Shown here piece after piece: positions 7,332 through 16,383 of a stretch of DNA of 64,000 bases (positions within the stretch are counted from its first letter, which is position 1; each line of letters starts with the position of its first letter). The position numbers and the translations under genes are program-made. The stretch is from contig NZ_MACH01000156.1 of assembly GCF_001884065.1 (NCBI RefSeq), positions 1-64,000 of the forward strand, given 5' to 3'. Source of the stretch: Bacillus proteolyticus. Lineage in GTDB: Bacteria > Bacillota > Bacilli > Bacillales > Bacillaceae_G. Below the pieces are notes generated by a model. It was not told the DNA's origin. It made no database searches and saw nothing but the letters and a program-made list of their open reading frames with translations.

Positions 7332-10256
7332 CTACAACTCATTTTCTTTACGCTTATGCGTTAATTTTATAATCTCATTTTCTGTAAAATACGCGAGTAA
7401 ATGCGCATGACATGTAAAGAAGATAACTTGTCTATCTTTCGCAATTTCCTTTATAAGTTCAATCGTTCGATTCGTCCTTATCGCATCAAAATGCACGAAA
7501 CTATCGTCAATAATAAATGGATAATCATGCTCAAACGTTTTCGCTAGTGCAAACCGTAACGATAAATATAGCTGCTCCGCTGTCGCTTGGCTTAGTTCAT
7601 GACTGTAAAAACGCATACCATCGTTACGTTCAACAATGAACGGCTCCGCCTCTGACGGTGAAAAGATTTTACTATATCGTCCGCCTGTTAAATAGACGAA
7701 ATACTCTTCTGATTTTTGTAAAATACGCGGAAGATGCACTTCATGATAATATTGCTTCGTTTTCGTTAGTACTGTCTTTGCCGCTGCATATGCAGCCCAC
7801 TTCTTCACTTGTTCACGTACTTGCGCTTTTTTCATTTCCCATTCATGCATTAAATCACCGTACGTACTACCTTCTTCTAAATTCGCAATTTCCATACGGT
7901 GTTTCGCAATACGCTCCGTCAGTTCTTTCTCTTTCGTCAGACAGTTTTTCGCGGATGTCATTTCTTGCTTTAACTTTTCATCATAACCGTCAGCCTCATA
8001 ATGTTCAGCTAATGATAAATCCGTTAAACGCTGTTCTAACAGATCAATTTGCGGTAATAAACGCCCCACTTGCTTATCCGCATCTTCACGTTTTTCTGCC
8101 CGTTTACCTGCTTCTAAAAACATCTCTTCATTTGTAGACTCTGCGATATGCCATAAACCGTCTCGCTCTACTAAAAGTTGTTTCAATTGCTCTTGCATAA
8201 ACTCATATTCTTCTCGCCATTCCGCCAGCTTCTCTTTCAGCTGCTTACAAGTTTGGCGCTTCTCTTTCTCATTTTGCATACGAATTTGTGCCTCGTGCAA
8301 ATTACTATACTCTGCACTACCGATAACAGTTTCTAGTTTATGTTCAAATTGCGAAATCATTTCATATAATGAAGATTTCCGCTCGCCTTGTTTATCTAGC
8401 TCACGATATAATTGCTGCATTTTTTCAATACGCTCAAACGCTGGCAACATGTGCGCATACGTAAAAAATTCAGGGAACATATAGCGCGTTTTATACGCAT
8501 CTACTTGTTCTCCTATTTGGAAAGTTTCTCGCTCCCATTCTTCATACGATGAAACGACTTTATCATAAGCTCGTTCCATTTGCTGCAATTTATAAGACTC
8601 TCGCTCAAATAACTTTCGAATCTCTTCATCCTTTTCTAACTGATAGCGAATGGACATCGCTTCTTCACTTTGGCGACCTCCAGCACTTTGCTGAAGCGTA
8701 AGAAGCTCTTCTTGTAATCCGCTTGATGGATCTTTATATAAAACGAGAGCAAGGACAATCCCTACAAAAACAATGACACTCATAAATAAAAGTGGGCGGT
8801 TATCTATAAATAAACTCGTGAATAAAACAAGCGTGTTAATAAGAAGTAACAGGAGACAAACTCTTTGCCACTGTTTTTTCTTTTGCATAGCCGCTCCTGC
8901 TTTTTCCTCATATTTACGCTTCATTCTCTCTGCGCCCATACCGATAAACGCCGCATCTTGGAACGATTTTTCTTTCTCAGCTAACGCATTTCGCTCTTCA
9001 TCCGCTAACATTTGTTTCTGAATCTGTCTTATATTTTCTTCTTGCTCTTCTAATTGCTCTTGAGCCGTTTTAAAACGTTCATCTAGTTGCGCTTTTTGTG
9101 ATTCTAATTCACGCGCCTTTTGCACAGTTTGCGTAATTAATTCTTTCGTCGCTAAACTTATATCAAATGAAAGAACCATCTCTTGTTCAAAAGTTGCTCC
9201 AATTTGCTGCTGTAATTCTGCGATTTCTTCTTTTATATTCGCAATACTTCCTGTCATATCACGCATTTCTTGGCGTGCGTTTTCGTAAGACAAATGCTGC
9301 ATACGAAGTTCTTCTACGTAACTTTCTTTTTGTAAAAATGCTTCATCTATTTCTGTGGAATCAATTTCTGATTGCACTGTTTCTATCTTTTTTTGAAGTG
9401 AATCTACTTGTACTTGGAGCGGTTCTATCTTTGCCTTTACCGCCTCATAGCGCGCCATTCCGTTTACAGGAAACTGCCCGTTCTCGTTTTCTAACACTTT
9501 CTCGTGCGCACTCTTTTCAATAACGAGAGGCTCAAGCGCCGCTAATATTTCATAGTCTTGCTTTCGTCTTTCGGCTGACTCTTTTTCCGCACGAACAGAA
9601 GCAAGTTTCTCTTCACTTTCTTTTAACTGTTCGACCTGTTTTTCATACGTGCCAATCTTCCCTTGCCACTCTTTCATCTTTTCCTCAATTTTCTTCATCT
9701 CTTGCAGTGACACGTTAATTTCAGGATTACGACCACTCGGCTTAAAACGCTGATTCATTTCTTTTTCTAATTTTTTATCTAACTGCAATAACGCATCGCT
9801 TCCGACTGCGCTTGCCGAAAATAAATAATTACCGATATCCGCTTCGCCGAGTTGATGAATATTTTGCAAACCATGCATATCAAATGAAAAAACAGAATCA
9901 AATAAGCTTTCATTCACACCGCTTAATATATCGTGTAAAATATCTTCGCCGCCAGTTTTCCCGTCTTCAAAATAAACGGTCACCGCGCCTACTGCCGTCT
10001 TTGGCAATCGTTCAATTTTTAAACGGCCGTACTTTTCTGTTTGAACAGTAACTGCTCCGCCATACTTTCCGCCTTCTTTCGGTTCATAACGGCGCTGTCC
10101 TCTCGTTGGAAAACCGAATAAAATACTTTTCATAAACGAGCGAATTGTCGATTTCCCCGCTTCATTTTCACCGTACAGTACCGTCAGCATTGATAGATCC
10201 ATTTCCACATTTTCTAGTTTTCCATAGCCATAAATATGGAGTTTTTCAATTCTCAT
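7332..10256 (-). CDS. yhaN: SbcC/Rad50-like ATPase YhaN
   Basis: A 974-residue split-ATPase coiled-coil protein. Walker A GENEAGKST is at residues 29-37. Long coiled coils fill about 180-430 and 540-800, and the C-terminus has the signature region YLSLRFALA and the Walker B/D-loop stretch PFIIDDSFVHFDAIRT. Unusually for an SbcC relative, a hydrophobic pair of helices sits in the middle (about 465-510), so part of the protein may be membrane-anchored; B. subtilis YhaN shares this layout as I recall. It is expected to work with the nuclease YhaO in DNA end processing. Its ATG overlaps the YhaO stop by 4 nt. Confidence 0.9.
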   Translation of the reverse strand: MRIEKLHIYGYGKLENVEMDLSMLTVLYGENEAGKSTIRSFMKSILFGFPTRGQRRYEPKEGGKYGGAVTVQTEKYGRLKIERLPKTAVGAVTVYFEDGKTGGEDILHDILSGVNESLFDSVFSFDMHGLQNIHQLGEADIGNYLFSASAVGSDALLQLDKKLEKEMNQRFKPSGRNPEINVSLQEMKKIEEKMKEWQGKIGTYEKQVEQLKESEEKLASVRAEKESAERRKQDYEILAALEPLVIEKSAHEKVLENENGQFPVNGMARYEAVKAKIEPLQVQVDSLQKKIETVQSEIDSTEIDEAFLQKESYVEELRMQHLSYENARQEMRDMTGSIANIKEEIAELQQQIGATFEQEMVLSFDISLATKELITQTVQKARELESQKAQLDERFKTAQEQLEEQEENIRQIQKQMLADEERNALAEKEKSFQDAAFIGMGAERMKRKYEEKAGAAMQKKKQWQRVCLLLLLINTLVLFTSLFIDNRPLLFMSVIVFVGIVLALVLYKDPSSGLQEELLTLQQSAGGRQSEEAMSIRYQLEKDEEIRKLFERESYKLQQMERAYDKVVSSYEEWERETFQIGEQVDAYKTRYMFPEFFTYAHMLPAFERIEKMQQLYRELDKQGERKSSLYEMISQFEHKLETVIGSAEYSNLHEAQIRMQNEKEKRQTCKQLKEKLAEWREEYEFMQEQLKQLLVERDGLWHIAESTNEEMFLEAGKRAEKREDADKQVGRLLPQIDLLEQRLTDLSLAEHYEADGYDEKLKQEMTSAKNCLTKEKELTERIAKHRMEIANLEEGSTYGDLMHEWEMKKAQVREQVKKWAAYAAAKTVLTKTKQYYHEVHLPRILQKSEEYFVYLTGGRYSKIFSPSEAEPFIVERNDGMRFYSHELSQATAEQLYLSLRFALAKTFEHDYPFIIDDSFVHFDAIRTNRTIELIKEIAKDRQVIFFTCHAHLLAYFTENEIIKLTHKRKENEL

Positions 10257-11494
10257 TTTTTATCCCTCTCTTGCTGGAATAATTGCTCTAAAATAATATT
10301 TTCCGCTTCCTTTTGAATCTCTTTCTTCTCTTCTTCCGTAAAAGCTTCAATGCTATTACGCGCTACAGGAGATGTCCAAATGGTGCGCAACACTCCGTCC
10401 ATATTTGTAAAAGCTTCTAACTCTTTTAGCACACTACCGACGAAATGATTTTCCTCTTTCAAACGTTCAATTTCCGCAAAAGAAACCGTCTCATTTTTCC
10501 ACTTCATCGCATATACAAAGTCTTTTCGCTCTTCTCCAGCTGCTACAATATGAAAAATTTCTTCCACACGTTTTTCATCACGTAAATACGGAGAAAGTGG
10601 CCCCTGTCCTGTAAATACGACAGTTAAAAGCGTCCCTTCTTCTTCTCTTCGGCAATCATTCATCGCACTTGATACGACAGTCATAAGTTCATCAACAGTT
10701 TCAAGTCCATCAATATTCACTTCAATTTCATCCCATACAACATCCGCTGTATGGAAAAATGAACAATGCAATCCTTGTTTCGTAAGTTCAATAAGGTACG
10801 CACCCTTCTCGCCCGTTTCCTTACGATGACGCCCTTGTATATTGCCTGGATAAATAATATAAGGCTCTTCTGATAAAATTTCACGTTTATGTATATGGCC
10901 AAGAGCCCAATAATCAAACTGCTTTTCCTTCAGCTCACGAATTTGAAACGGTGCATAGCGATTATGCTCTGCATCCCCTTCCACACTTCCGTGAAGCATC
11001 CCAATATGAAAAGGCGCATCACTCATTTTCGTATACTGCGCTGTCATATTATCCGTTACCGCTTGCTGCAAATAACTAAACCCGTAAATAGAAGCTAACA
11101 GCTCACCATTTTTATAAAATGATTTCTCTTCCACATAAGGCTCCGTAAACACATGAACATTTTCTGGAAACTCAATTGCTGCCCAGCTTCCCCCTAAATG
11201 ATCGTGGTTACCATGAATAATAAAAACGGGAATATCGTACTGCGACAGTCTCTTCATTTGCTCGCGCACAAACACTTGCGCCCTCAAACTTCTCGTCTCC
11301 GCATCATACAAATCCCCGGCTAGTAATACGAAATCAACGCGCTCTTGAATCGCTTTATCAACAATACGCTCGAACGATTCAAACGTACTTTGCTTCATTC
11401 TCTCCCAAACAGACTGTGCTACATTCATTTCCATCCCTTTAAACGGACTATCCAAATGCAAATCAGCCGCATGTATAAACTTCACTTGTTTCAC
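10253..11494 (-). CDS. yhaO: SbcD/Mre11-like nuclease YhaO
   Basis: A 413-residue metallophosphoesterase with all core motifs in order: HAADLHLDSPF (residues 9-19), LLAGDLYDAET, IHGNHDHLGG and ALGHIHKRE. The fold is that of SbcD/Mre11 nucleases, which bind two Mn/Mg ions and pair with an SbcC/Rad50 ATPase, here YhaN. The stop and the yhaN start overlap (ATGA), so the two are translationally coupled. A GAAAGGATCG site lies before the ATG. This is the first gene of the operon; a repeat array fills the upstream region. Confidence 0.92.
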   Translation of the reverse strand: MKQVKFIHAADLHLDSPFKGMEMNVAQSVWERMKQSTFESFERIVDKAIQERVDFVLLAGDLYDAETRSLRAQVFVREQMKRLSQYDIPVFIIHGNHDHLGGSWAAIEFPENVHVFTEPYVEEKSFYKNGELLASIYGFSYLQQAVTDNMTAQYTKMSDAPFHIGMLHGSVEGDAEHNRYAPFQIRELKEKQFDYWALGHIHKREILSEEPYIIYPGNIQGRHRKETGEKGAYLIELTKQGLHCSFFHTADVVWDEIEVNIDGLETVDELMTVVSSAMNDCRREEEGTLLTVVFTGQGPLSPYLRDEKRVEEIFHIVAAGEERKDFVYAMKWKNETVSFAEIERLKEENHFVGSVLKELEAFTNMDGVLRTIWTSPVARNSIEAFTEEEKKEIQKEAENIILEQLFQQERDKK

Positions 11495-11527
11495 AAATAA
11501 CGATCCTTTCTATAGTTCAAAAGTTTC

Positions 11528-11754
11528 ATTTTATCCGCATGAACACAAACAATAAATGCTCAATTGGTGAAAACTGGTAATAAGCGGGAGATAAAAAATC
11601 CCCCCACCTATTAAAGTTTCACTTTACCCCGTATTAACGGGCAGTAAGCCTAAGAAGTCAGTCTGAAAGCAAACTGCCCTTAAATACCCGATTGGTTCCA
11701 CTAATAATAAGCAGGGGATGAAAAGACTCCCCTACTTATTAAAGTGTCACTTTA
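11528..11754. repeat. Multi-hairpin intergenic repeat (bcr-like)
   Basis: Modules include AACGGGCAGTAAG, ACCCGATTGGTTCCACTAAT and AAGCAGGGGATGAAAAGACT, ending TATTAAAGTGTCACTTTA. The last hairpin module is present twice (ends near 11634 and 11754). The whole block is homologous, in inverse orientation, to 25058-25213, with a fragment at 15820. It is a family common in B. cereus-group spacers. Confidence 0.65.
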
Positions 11755-11850
11755 TTGTAACACGCAATGTCATATATTTCTTTGCATATTCTAGCGATTT
11801 ATGACAAAATAGTTATAAGATTCTGATTTTAATTATTGGAGGGAATTTTC

Positions 11851-12036
11851 ATGGGAGTATACGTTCTAACAGTCTTTGAAAAAGATGGTTCAAAAGCATT
11901 AGACGAATCATTCGAGGCAGCAACTGAAAAAGAAGCGAAAGCAAAAGGTGAATCTATTTTACAAGAAAAAGGATTGTACGAAAAAACACATCGCTGCACA
12001 TCTTCTGCAGGTAAGCTCGTTTTATTCCAGCGCTAA
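11851..12036 (+). CDS. YhzD-like small protein
   Basis: A 61-residue soluble protein, MGVYVLTVFEKDGSKALDES onward, ending KTHRCTSSAGKLVLFQR. It resembles the YhzD family of small Bacillus proteins of unknown function. The start chosen here follows GGAGGG by 8 nt; an in-frame ATG five codons earlier would lie ahead of that site. It is monocistronic, with a bidirectional terminator at 12036-12064 shared with the convergent gene at 12063. Confidence 0.7.
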   Translation: MGVYVLTVFEKDGSKALDESFEAATEKEAKAKGESILQEKGLYEKTHRCTSSAGKLVLFQR

Positions 12037-12064
12037 AAAAAGAAGCGTCATCCGCTTCTTTTTC
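12036..12064. terminator. Bidirectional terminator
   Basis: AAAAAAAGAAGCG / CGCTTCTTTTT hairpin between convergent genes. Confidence 0.8.
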
Positions 12065-12425
12065 ACTCTACTATATCTTCGTCACACCACGTAAACGCCA
12101 CATCTAGAATGCGATTACCGATACGTACGCGTTTATTCCATTTACCTGTTTGGATCTGATGTTGTAATTCTTTCTTCATCTTTTCCGTCCAGTCGTGAAT
12201 CGTTTCACTACCGTCGTACGGATATACGCCTGGAAACTCTTCCTGCAGTAGATGCAAGCTCTCTACATCAAAATGAAAATGGAAGAAGTAGTTTGCTGTA
12301 AGCGATGGTTCTTGTAAACGTAAAAAATGATCATCAACTTGCTTTCTATTTCTATAGAAAGTAAAGATATTCACTTTACCGCTCGTAATTTGGTCAATTT
12401 GAATTTCGTGCTTCTCTATAATCAC
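12063..12425 (-). CDS. Conserved hypothetical protein
   Basis: A 120-residue soluble protein I do not recognise. It has a beta-rich N-terminal half (KVNIFTFYRNRKQVDDHFLR, FFHFHFDVESL), then a WTEKMKKELQ helix, and ends acidic (WCDEDIVE). There is no signal peptide or membrane helix. It is convergent with the YhzD-like gene and divergent from the YflJ-like gene. The hydrophobic/aromatic pattern suggests a single compact alpha/beta domain. Confidence 0.6.
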   Translation of the reverse strand: MIIEKHEIQIDQITSGKVNIFTFYRNRKQVDDHFLRLQEPSLTANYFFHFHFDVESLHLLQEEFPGVYPYDGSETIHDWTEKMKKELQHQIQTGKWNKRVRIGNRILDVAFTWCDEDIVE

Positions 12426-12579
12426 GTCTTGCCCACCTCGTTATATACTATCCTTAGTATATATGTCTTTTGCAACAAAGTTAACCATTTTCGCGCGAAA
12501 TTCATTTCCTTCATTATATTATCCGTACCTCCAAGTACAATCAGAACTACTAAAAACAAAGTTGAAGGGGAGCGATCAC

Positions 12580-12720
12580 ATGTATTTCGGAAGTAAAGGT
12601 TGGTATGTAAAAGAACTTAAAAAATTAGGTATCCGTACTTATGAAGGTAAAAAACTAGAATCTTATCGTACGCATATTTTATCTAGCTTACTTGAGAGAA
12701 TGAAGAAAGCTTCGGCTTAA
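12580..12720 (+). CDS. YflJ-like (DUF2639) small protein
   Basis: A 46-residue basic protein, MYFGSKGWYVKELKKLGIRT then YEGKKLESYRTHILSSLLER. The GSKGWYVKxLK...G.R....KKLESYKT pattern is that of the DUF2639/YflJ family of small Bacillus proteins with unknown role, possibly sporulation-linked. AAGGGGAGCG precedes the ATG. A terminator (GGAAGC...GCTTCC plus T run) follows at 12729. Confidence 0.75.
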   Translation: MYFGSKGWYVKELKKLGIRTYEGKKLESYRTHILSSLLERMKKASA

Positions 12721-12728
12721 TAGATGTA

Positions 12729-12755
12729 GGAAGCGACTACGGTTGCTTCCTTTTT
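12729..12755 (+). terminator. Terminator of YflJ-like gene
   Basis: GGAAGC / GCTTCC stem then TTTTTA. Confidence 0.75.
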
Positions 12756-12786
12756 ATTTACTAAATAAAAAGAAAATCATCATCCC

Positions 12787-13185
12787 TTAACTTTTTAACT
12801 TTACCGTTATACTTCCTTGATAGAAACCGCCCATTATCAACTGAATCTCTAGTACCAAATACTCTTTCAGATAATCATTTGTATATATTTTAAATTCTCC
12901 ATACTCATTAACCCGTCCGCTTCCAACATACATATCACTACTTGTTATGACAATTGTTGAATGAGGTTCTGCACGGCCCAATACACAATTATCACCATAT
13001 TCCACAGAATCTATCGTTATTTTTTGATGCATATTATTAACTGAACCTATACCGTTCTTATTACACAAATTAACATCTCTTTCTTCAGCCCTCGAAAGCG
13101 CTCGATTCCTGCTAATCTTTTCTGAAGAGAAAGCAACATTCCCCAGCCAACTAAACCTATCAAATATAGTAATAGGTAGAAACAT
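12787..13185 (-). CDS. Single Ig-like domain protein
   Basis: A 132-residue protein. Residues about 55-130 resemble one bacterial Ig-like (Big_6-type) repeat: ITIDSVEYGDNCVLGRAEPH, then TIVITSSDMYVGSGRVNEYG and EFKIYTNDYL. Such domains usually occur in tandem in surface proteins. Here there is one copy, with no signal peptide, sortase motif or membrane anchor, so it may be a remnant or an unusual intracellular single-domain protein. The first 50 residues (MFLPITIFDRFSWLGNVAFS) match nothing I know. GGGGGAG lies 9 nt before the ATG. Confidence 0.55.
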   Translation of the reverse strand: MFLPITIFDRFSWLGNVAFSSEKISRNRALSRAEERDVNLCNKNGIGSVNNMHQKITIDSVEYGDNCVLGRAEPHSTIVITSSDMYVGSGRVNEYGEFKIYTNDYLKEYLVLEIQLIMGGFYQGSITVKLKS

Positions 13186-13307
13186 CTACGTTAACTCCCC
13201 CATTCTTCCAATACTTCCTTCACATTTTTTATCAACTACAGTCTTTTAATGAACTTACAGCAATACGTTTTATGTTGGGATAAAAGAAAACAGCTTTGAT
13301 TTTCCAT

Positions 13308-13742
13308 TCAATTCCGCACTGTTAATTTGTACAGAATACATAGAATACTGGTTTTCACCCCAGATGTAATGACAACACTACACAAAAGAAACCACGATCC
13401 ATTAAATGTAAATCCACCTTCAAATATATTAATAATAATTATGTTGCCAATTATTAAGAGAATCCATGAAATGGAATACTGCTTTCCATTTGTAATATAT
13501 AAAATTTCATCCTCATAGCAGACTGTAATTCCCCCACCTTGCCAAATACCAATAGCGAAAGAAAAAAGCGTAACTGCCAGTAGCTCTGCTTGTAAATCCC
13601 TAGTCATTGGCTGCGGCGCCGTATAAGTAATAATCCCTATCATCATGAGAAAAGTTATGATATCTATCCAGTTTATTTTTCTTTGTTTGCTTTGCAGCCA
13701 AATAAAGAAAATCACTACAGGAATTAAAAGCAAAGTTTCCAT
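13308..13742 (-). CDS. Hypothetical membrane protein
   Basis: A 144-residue protein with four predicted membrane helices (about 2-16, 28-44, 52-70, 92-135) and a short polar loop VCYEDEILYITNGKQYS. No family is recognised. It lies downstream of the two-component genes in the same direction, but a terminator at 13851-13887 lies between, so it is probably a separate transcript. AAGGAAG precedes the ATG with wide spacing. Confidence 0.5.
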   Translation of the reverse strand: METLLLIPVVIFFIWLQSKQRKINWIDIITFLMMIGIITYTAPQPMTRDLQAELLAVTLFSFAIGIWQGGGITVCYEDEILYITNGKQYSISWILLIIGNIIIINIFEGGFTFNGSWFLLCSVVITSGVKTSILCILYKLTVRN

Positions 13743-13850
13743 TTAATTATTCTTCTTCCTTTCCTACATTAGAAACGTCTGTAATTGTAATGCAATTAGA
13801 TTGTTCTTAAATCTCTCATACTTTCTGAAGCATAACATGAGAAAGAAATA

Positions 13851-13887
13851 AAAAAATCGTACAAAAGGGCAGGCCTATAATGTACGA
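13851..13887 (-). terminator. Terminator of two-component operon
   Basis: Read leftward: TCGTACA...TGTACGA followed by TTTTTTT. Confidence 0.75.
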
Positions 13888-13905
13888 TTGGGCATATATA
13901 ATGTT

Positions 13906-14550
13906 TTAAAAATGAATTAACTTCCTTTCAATAGATACAGCTACTGCTTCTGATCGGGAATTAACACCTAATTTATTGTATATATTTGTTAAATATGCTT
14001 TTACCTTTCGCTCAGCTATCCCCATATCGAATGCAATTTCTTTATTCTTATATCCGCGTGCAATAGCTTTCAGCACAAACAATTCTTTTTCTGTTAAGTT
14101 ATTCCCTTCAACCTTATCAGCATGTACTTCTTTCCTTTTATACTTCACTATCTTTTCCATAATATTTGGTTGTAGTAAAATCTCACCTCGAATAGCCGCT
14201 TCCAATGTTCGAAACAAATTCTCACGATCCGTATCTTTTAGCAAATATCCTTTTGCCCCTAACTCAATTCCCTTTAACATTAATTCATCTTCGTTATAAG
14301 TAGTTAATATGATAATCGGCGTATGGTTTTGTTTTTTATTCAAAGCCTCAATTGTTTCTAAACCACTCATTTTAGGCATATTTAAATCCATTAAAATGAC
14401 ATCAGGTTCCTTTTTCTCTATGAAAGAAAGGGCTTCTTCTCCATTTGCAGCCTCGCCTATAATTTGAAATGAATCACTCGTTTCTATTATTAGTTTCAGA
14501 CCTTCTCTTACAACAAAATGATCATCCACAATTAATACGTTATACTTCAT
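13906..14550 (-). CDS. NarL-family response regulator
   Basis: A 214-residue protein. The receiver domain (1-120) has the acidic pair D9-D10, phospho-acceptor D55 in VILMDLNMPK, switch Thr in IIILTTYNE and Lys in GYLLKDTD. The C-terminal LuxR-type helix-turn-helix (about 150-210) contains LTEKELFVLKAIARGYKNKE and KVKAYLTNIYNKLGVNSRSE. It is the partner of the kinase upstream; their ends overlap by 11 nt, so they are coupled. The target is unknown; the divergent peptide gene at 15999 is the nearest candidate. Confidence 0.93.
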   Translation of the reverse strand: MKYNVLIVDDHFVVREGLKLIIETSDSFQIIGEAANGEEALSFIEKKEPDVILMDLNMPKMSGLETIEALNKKQNHTPIIILTTYNEDELMLKGIELGAKGYLLKDTDRENLFRTLEAAIRGEILLQPNIMEKIVKYKRKEVHADKVEGNNLTEKELFVLKAIARGYKNKEIAFDMGIAERKVKAYLTNIYNKLGVNSRSEAVAVSIERKLIHF

Positions 14551-15757
14551 GGCTATCCCCTTCTTTATTTATAGGCACTTGAATATACACTTTCGTACCC
14601 TTCATCTTTTCACTCAATATATGTATTTCTCCCTTAATCAATCGAACACGCTCATTTAAGCCAATCAAACCATAATGTCCAGGATTCTTACCGATATATC
14701 CAGTGTCAAACCCAATTCCATTATCTTCAACTTCAATAGTAAGTTTTTCAAGATCATCGATATATTCAACTTTTAAATTTACATCTGTTGCCTGTGAATG
14801 TTTTGCGATATTCGTTAAACATTCACTAATTACATATAAACAGTGCTCCTTTACTAAGCTTGAAATATGCGGGGGGCTTTGAATAGTAAATCTCACCTGT
14901 ATAGACGTAGCTTCAGAAAAACGTTGAACCTCTTCCTCTACTGCTTCATTAAATGAATTAGTAGTATGACGCAAATCATCAATAACCAACCTTGCATCAT
15001 GTAGAGTTTGTCTCGCTCTTATCATAGTTTGTTTCATAATCTCTTGAGATCGTCCTGTATTCCCTTTTTGCATATGGGCATCTATTGCTTCCAATTGCAT
15101 AATTAAGCTTGCTAAACCTTGTGCTAACGTATCATGTAAATCTCTCGCCATACGCTGCCTTTCATTAGCTAATGTCAATTCTTCCACTCTCATATATGCA
15201 GATTCTAACTCTTGGATGTAGCTCTGTATACGATTACGTGCATCAAATTGCTGCTTATTAATATAAGAAAAAGGAACAATAATTGCTAATACTAGAAGGA
15301 ACATAGAGAGAAGAATAGCTACTTTATTCACACCATAATTGATACTAATTGCAGCACAAAATATTGCATACATAAGAGTAAAAACTGCCATTACTTTAAA
15401 TATATTGTTATAAACATATAAGCTTTGGGCGATTAAAATAGGAGTTAATCCAACAAAAATCGCTATCGAAGCATTTGTTGCAATAAATGCAGCCAAAAAC
15501 ACAATGAAAAGTTGTACAAAAAAGAAGTACAACAATTGCCTATTCTTTAATGAACTCGCATGCCAATGAAAAATAGTATGAATAACAATGACTATTGTAA
15601 AGAAAAAACTATCTATAGAGAAAATATTATTACGAAATTCTAAAAGAATTGACGCTATGTATACGAGTATAATCCATAAAATAATAAACCTTCTTGGAAT
15701 AAATACCACTTCCAATACATTTGTATCCAAATCTATATTTAAACTTATTTTTTTCAT
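14540..15757 (-). CDS. Membrane histidine kinase, HisKA_3 type
   Basis: A 405-residue sensor. Five or six membrane helices fill residues 22-168 with almost no extracellular domain, pointing to intramembrane sensing. A coiled linker follows, then the phospho-acceptor box ARDLHDTLAQGLASLIMQLE with H208, and an ATPase domain with the N box CLTNIAKHSQA and G boxes VEDNGIGFD and HYGLIGLNER. LiaS/YfiJ-type kinases have the same RDLHDTLAQGL sequence and answer membrane stress or amphipathic compounds. GGAGG lies 6 nt before the ATG. Confidence 0.92.
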   Translation of the reverse strand: MKKISLNIDLDTNVLEVVFIPRRFIILWIILVYIASILLEFRNNIFSIDSFFFTIVIVIHTIFHWHASSLKNRQLLYFFFVQLFIVFLAAFIATNASIAIFVGLTPILIAQSLYVYNNIFKVMAVFTLMYAIFCAAISINYGVNKVAILLSMFLLVLAIIVPFSYINKQQFDARNRIQSYIQELESAYMRVEELTLANERQRMARDLHDTLAQGLASLIMQLEAIDAHMQKGNTGRSQEIMKQTMIRARQTLHDARLVIDDLRHTTNSFNEAVEEEVQRFSEATSIQVRFTIQSPPHISSLVKEHCLYVISECLTNIAKHSQATDVNLKVEYIDDLEKLTIEVEDNGIGFDTGYIGKNPGHYGLIGLNERVRLIKGEIHILSEKMKGTKVYIQVPINKEGDSHEV

Positions 15758-15819
15758 ATCTGACCTCCACCATTACATTATACAAGATGCAACTTACATT
15801 TTGATAAAATGAAGGCTTT

Positions 15820-15855
15820 TACATACAGCCCGACTCCCACAAATAGCGGGGTGAA
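15820..15855. repeat. Fragment of multi-hairpin repeat
   Basis: CAGCCCGACTCCCAC then AAATAGCGGGGTGAAT matches part of the 25058-25213 repeat. A degenerate remnant in the divergent promoter region. Confidence 0.45.
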
Positions 15856-15998
15856 TTACTGATTCCTCTACATCCTCATTACCAAATACAAATATGAAAT
15901 ATTGCATATCGAAATGCATTGATGTTCATGTAAACGCTTACTATAATGGTGATATAAATATTTATTACAACTTACTATTTAAAAAAGGAGGCAATCAT

Positions 15999-16079
15999 AT
16001 GGAAATCGCAATGGCAGTTTTAAAATTTGTAGGTGGAGTAATTCCATTGGTTCAAGAACTTTTAAAAGCATTTATGTAA
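15999..16079 (+). CDS. 26-residue amphipathic peptide, delta-lysin/PSM-like
   Basis: The product begins MEIAMAVLKFVGGV and ends IPLVQELLKAFM, 26 residues. AAAAAAGGAGG lies 8 nt upstream, so translation is very likely. As a helix, E2, K9, (G13), P16, E20 and K23 fall on one face and the rest is hydrophobic, with net charge near zero. Length and character match staphylococcal delta-lysin and phenol-soluble modulins, which are made without a leader and act on membranes; there is no sequence identity claim. It diverges from a LiaS/NarL-type kinase-regulator pair 242 nt away that may sense or control it (inference). A longer in-frame start at 15894 has no ribosome binding site. Confidence 0.75.
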   Translation: MEIAMAVLKFVGGVIPLVQELLKAFM

Positions 16080-16115
16080 GATTATGATTCAGCAATTATC
16101 TATAAGAATTATCAT

Positions 16116-16162
16116 ACAAATGATCTGTATATCAAAAACAAATTGATACACAGATCATTTGT
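16116..16162. repeat. Long inverted repeat after peptide gene
   Basis: ACAAATGATCTGT and ACAGATCATTTGT form a perfect 13-bp stem, extended past one mismatch by TATC/GATA, with an 11-nt loop. No T run on either side, so it may protect or process the peptide mRNA rather than end it. Confidence 0.7.
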
Positions 16163-16230
16163 GTGAGAAAACTTCAAACAAGAATTATATACCCTAGCAG
16201 AACAATAATGATACATCTATCTCAAGTTGG

Positions 16231-16258
16231 AAAAAGACGCTCACAAGGGCGTCTTTTT
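16231..16258 (+). terminator. Terminator downstream of peptide gene
   Basis: AAAAAGACGC / GCGTCTTTTT with an 8-nt loop. Confidence 0.8.
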
Positions 16259-16383
16259 ATTATATTAATATGTACCTAATAACTTATTTAGGAAATCAAT
16301 TTAACACTCCATACAATGCTACATAATTAATATATCTTTTTAACATTTGTACAATAAAAGTCCCCTCAAAGCATAAAGCGAGC

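Noticed and set aside
9167-9523. 118-codon plus-strand frame inside yhaN
   Set aside because: Antisense shadow of the coiled-coil coding region; no start signals.
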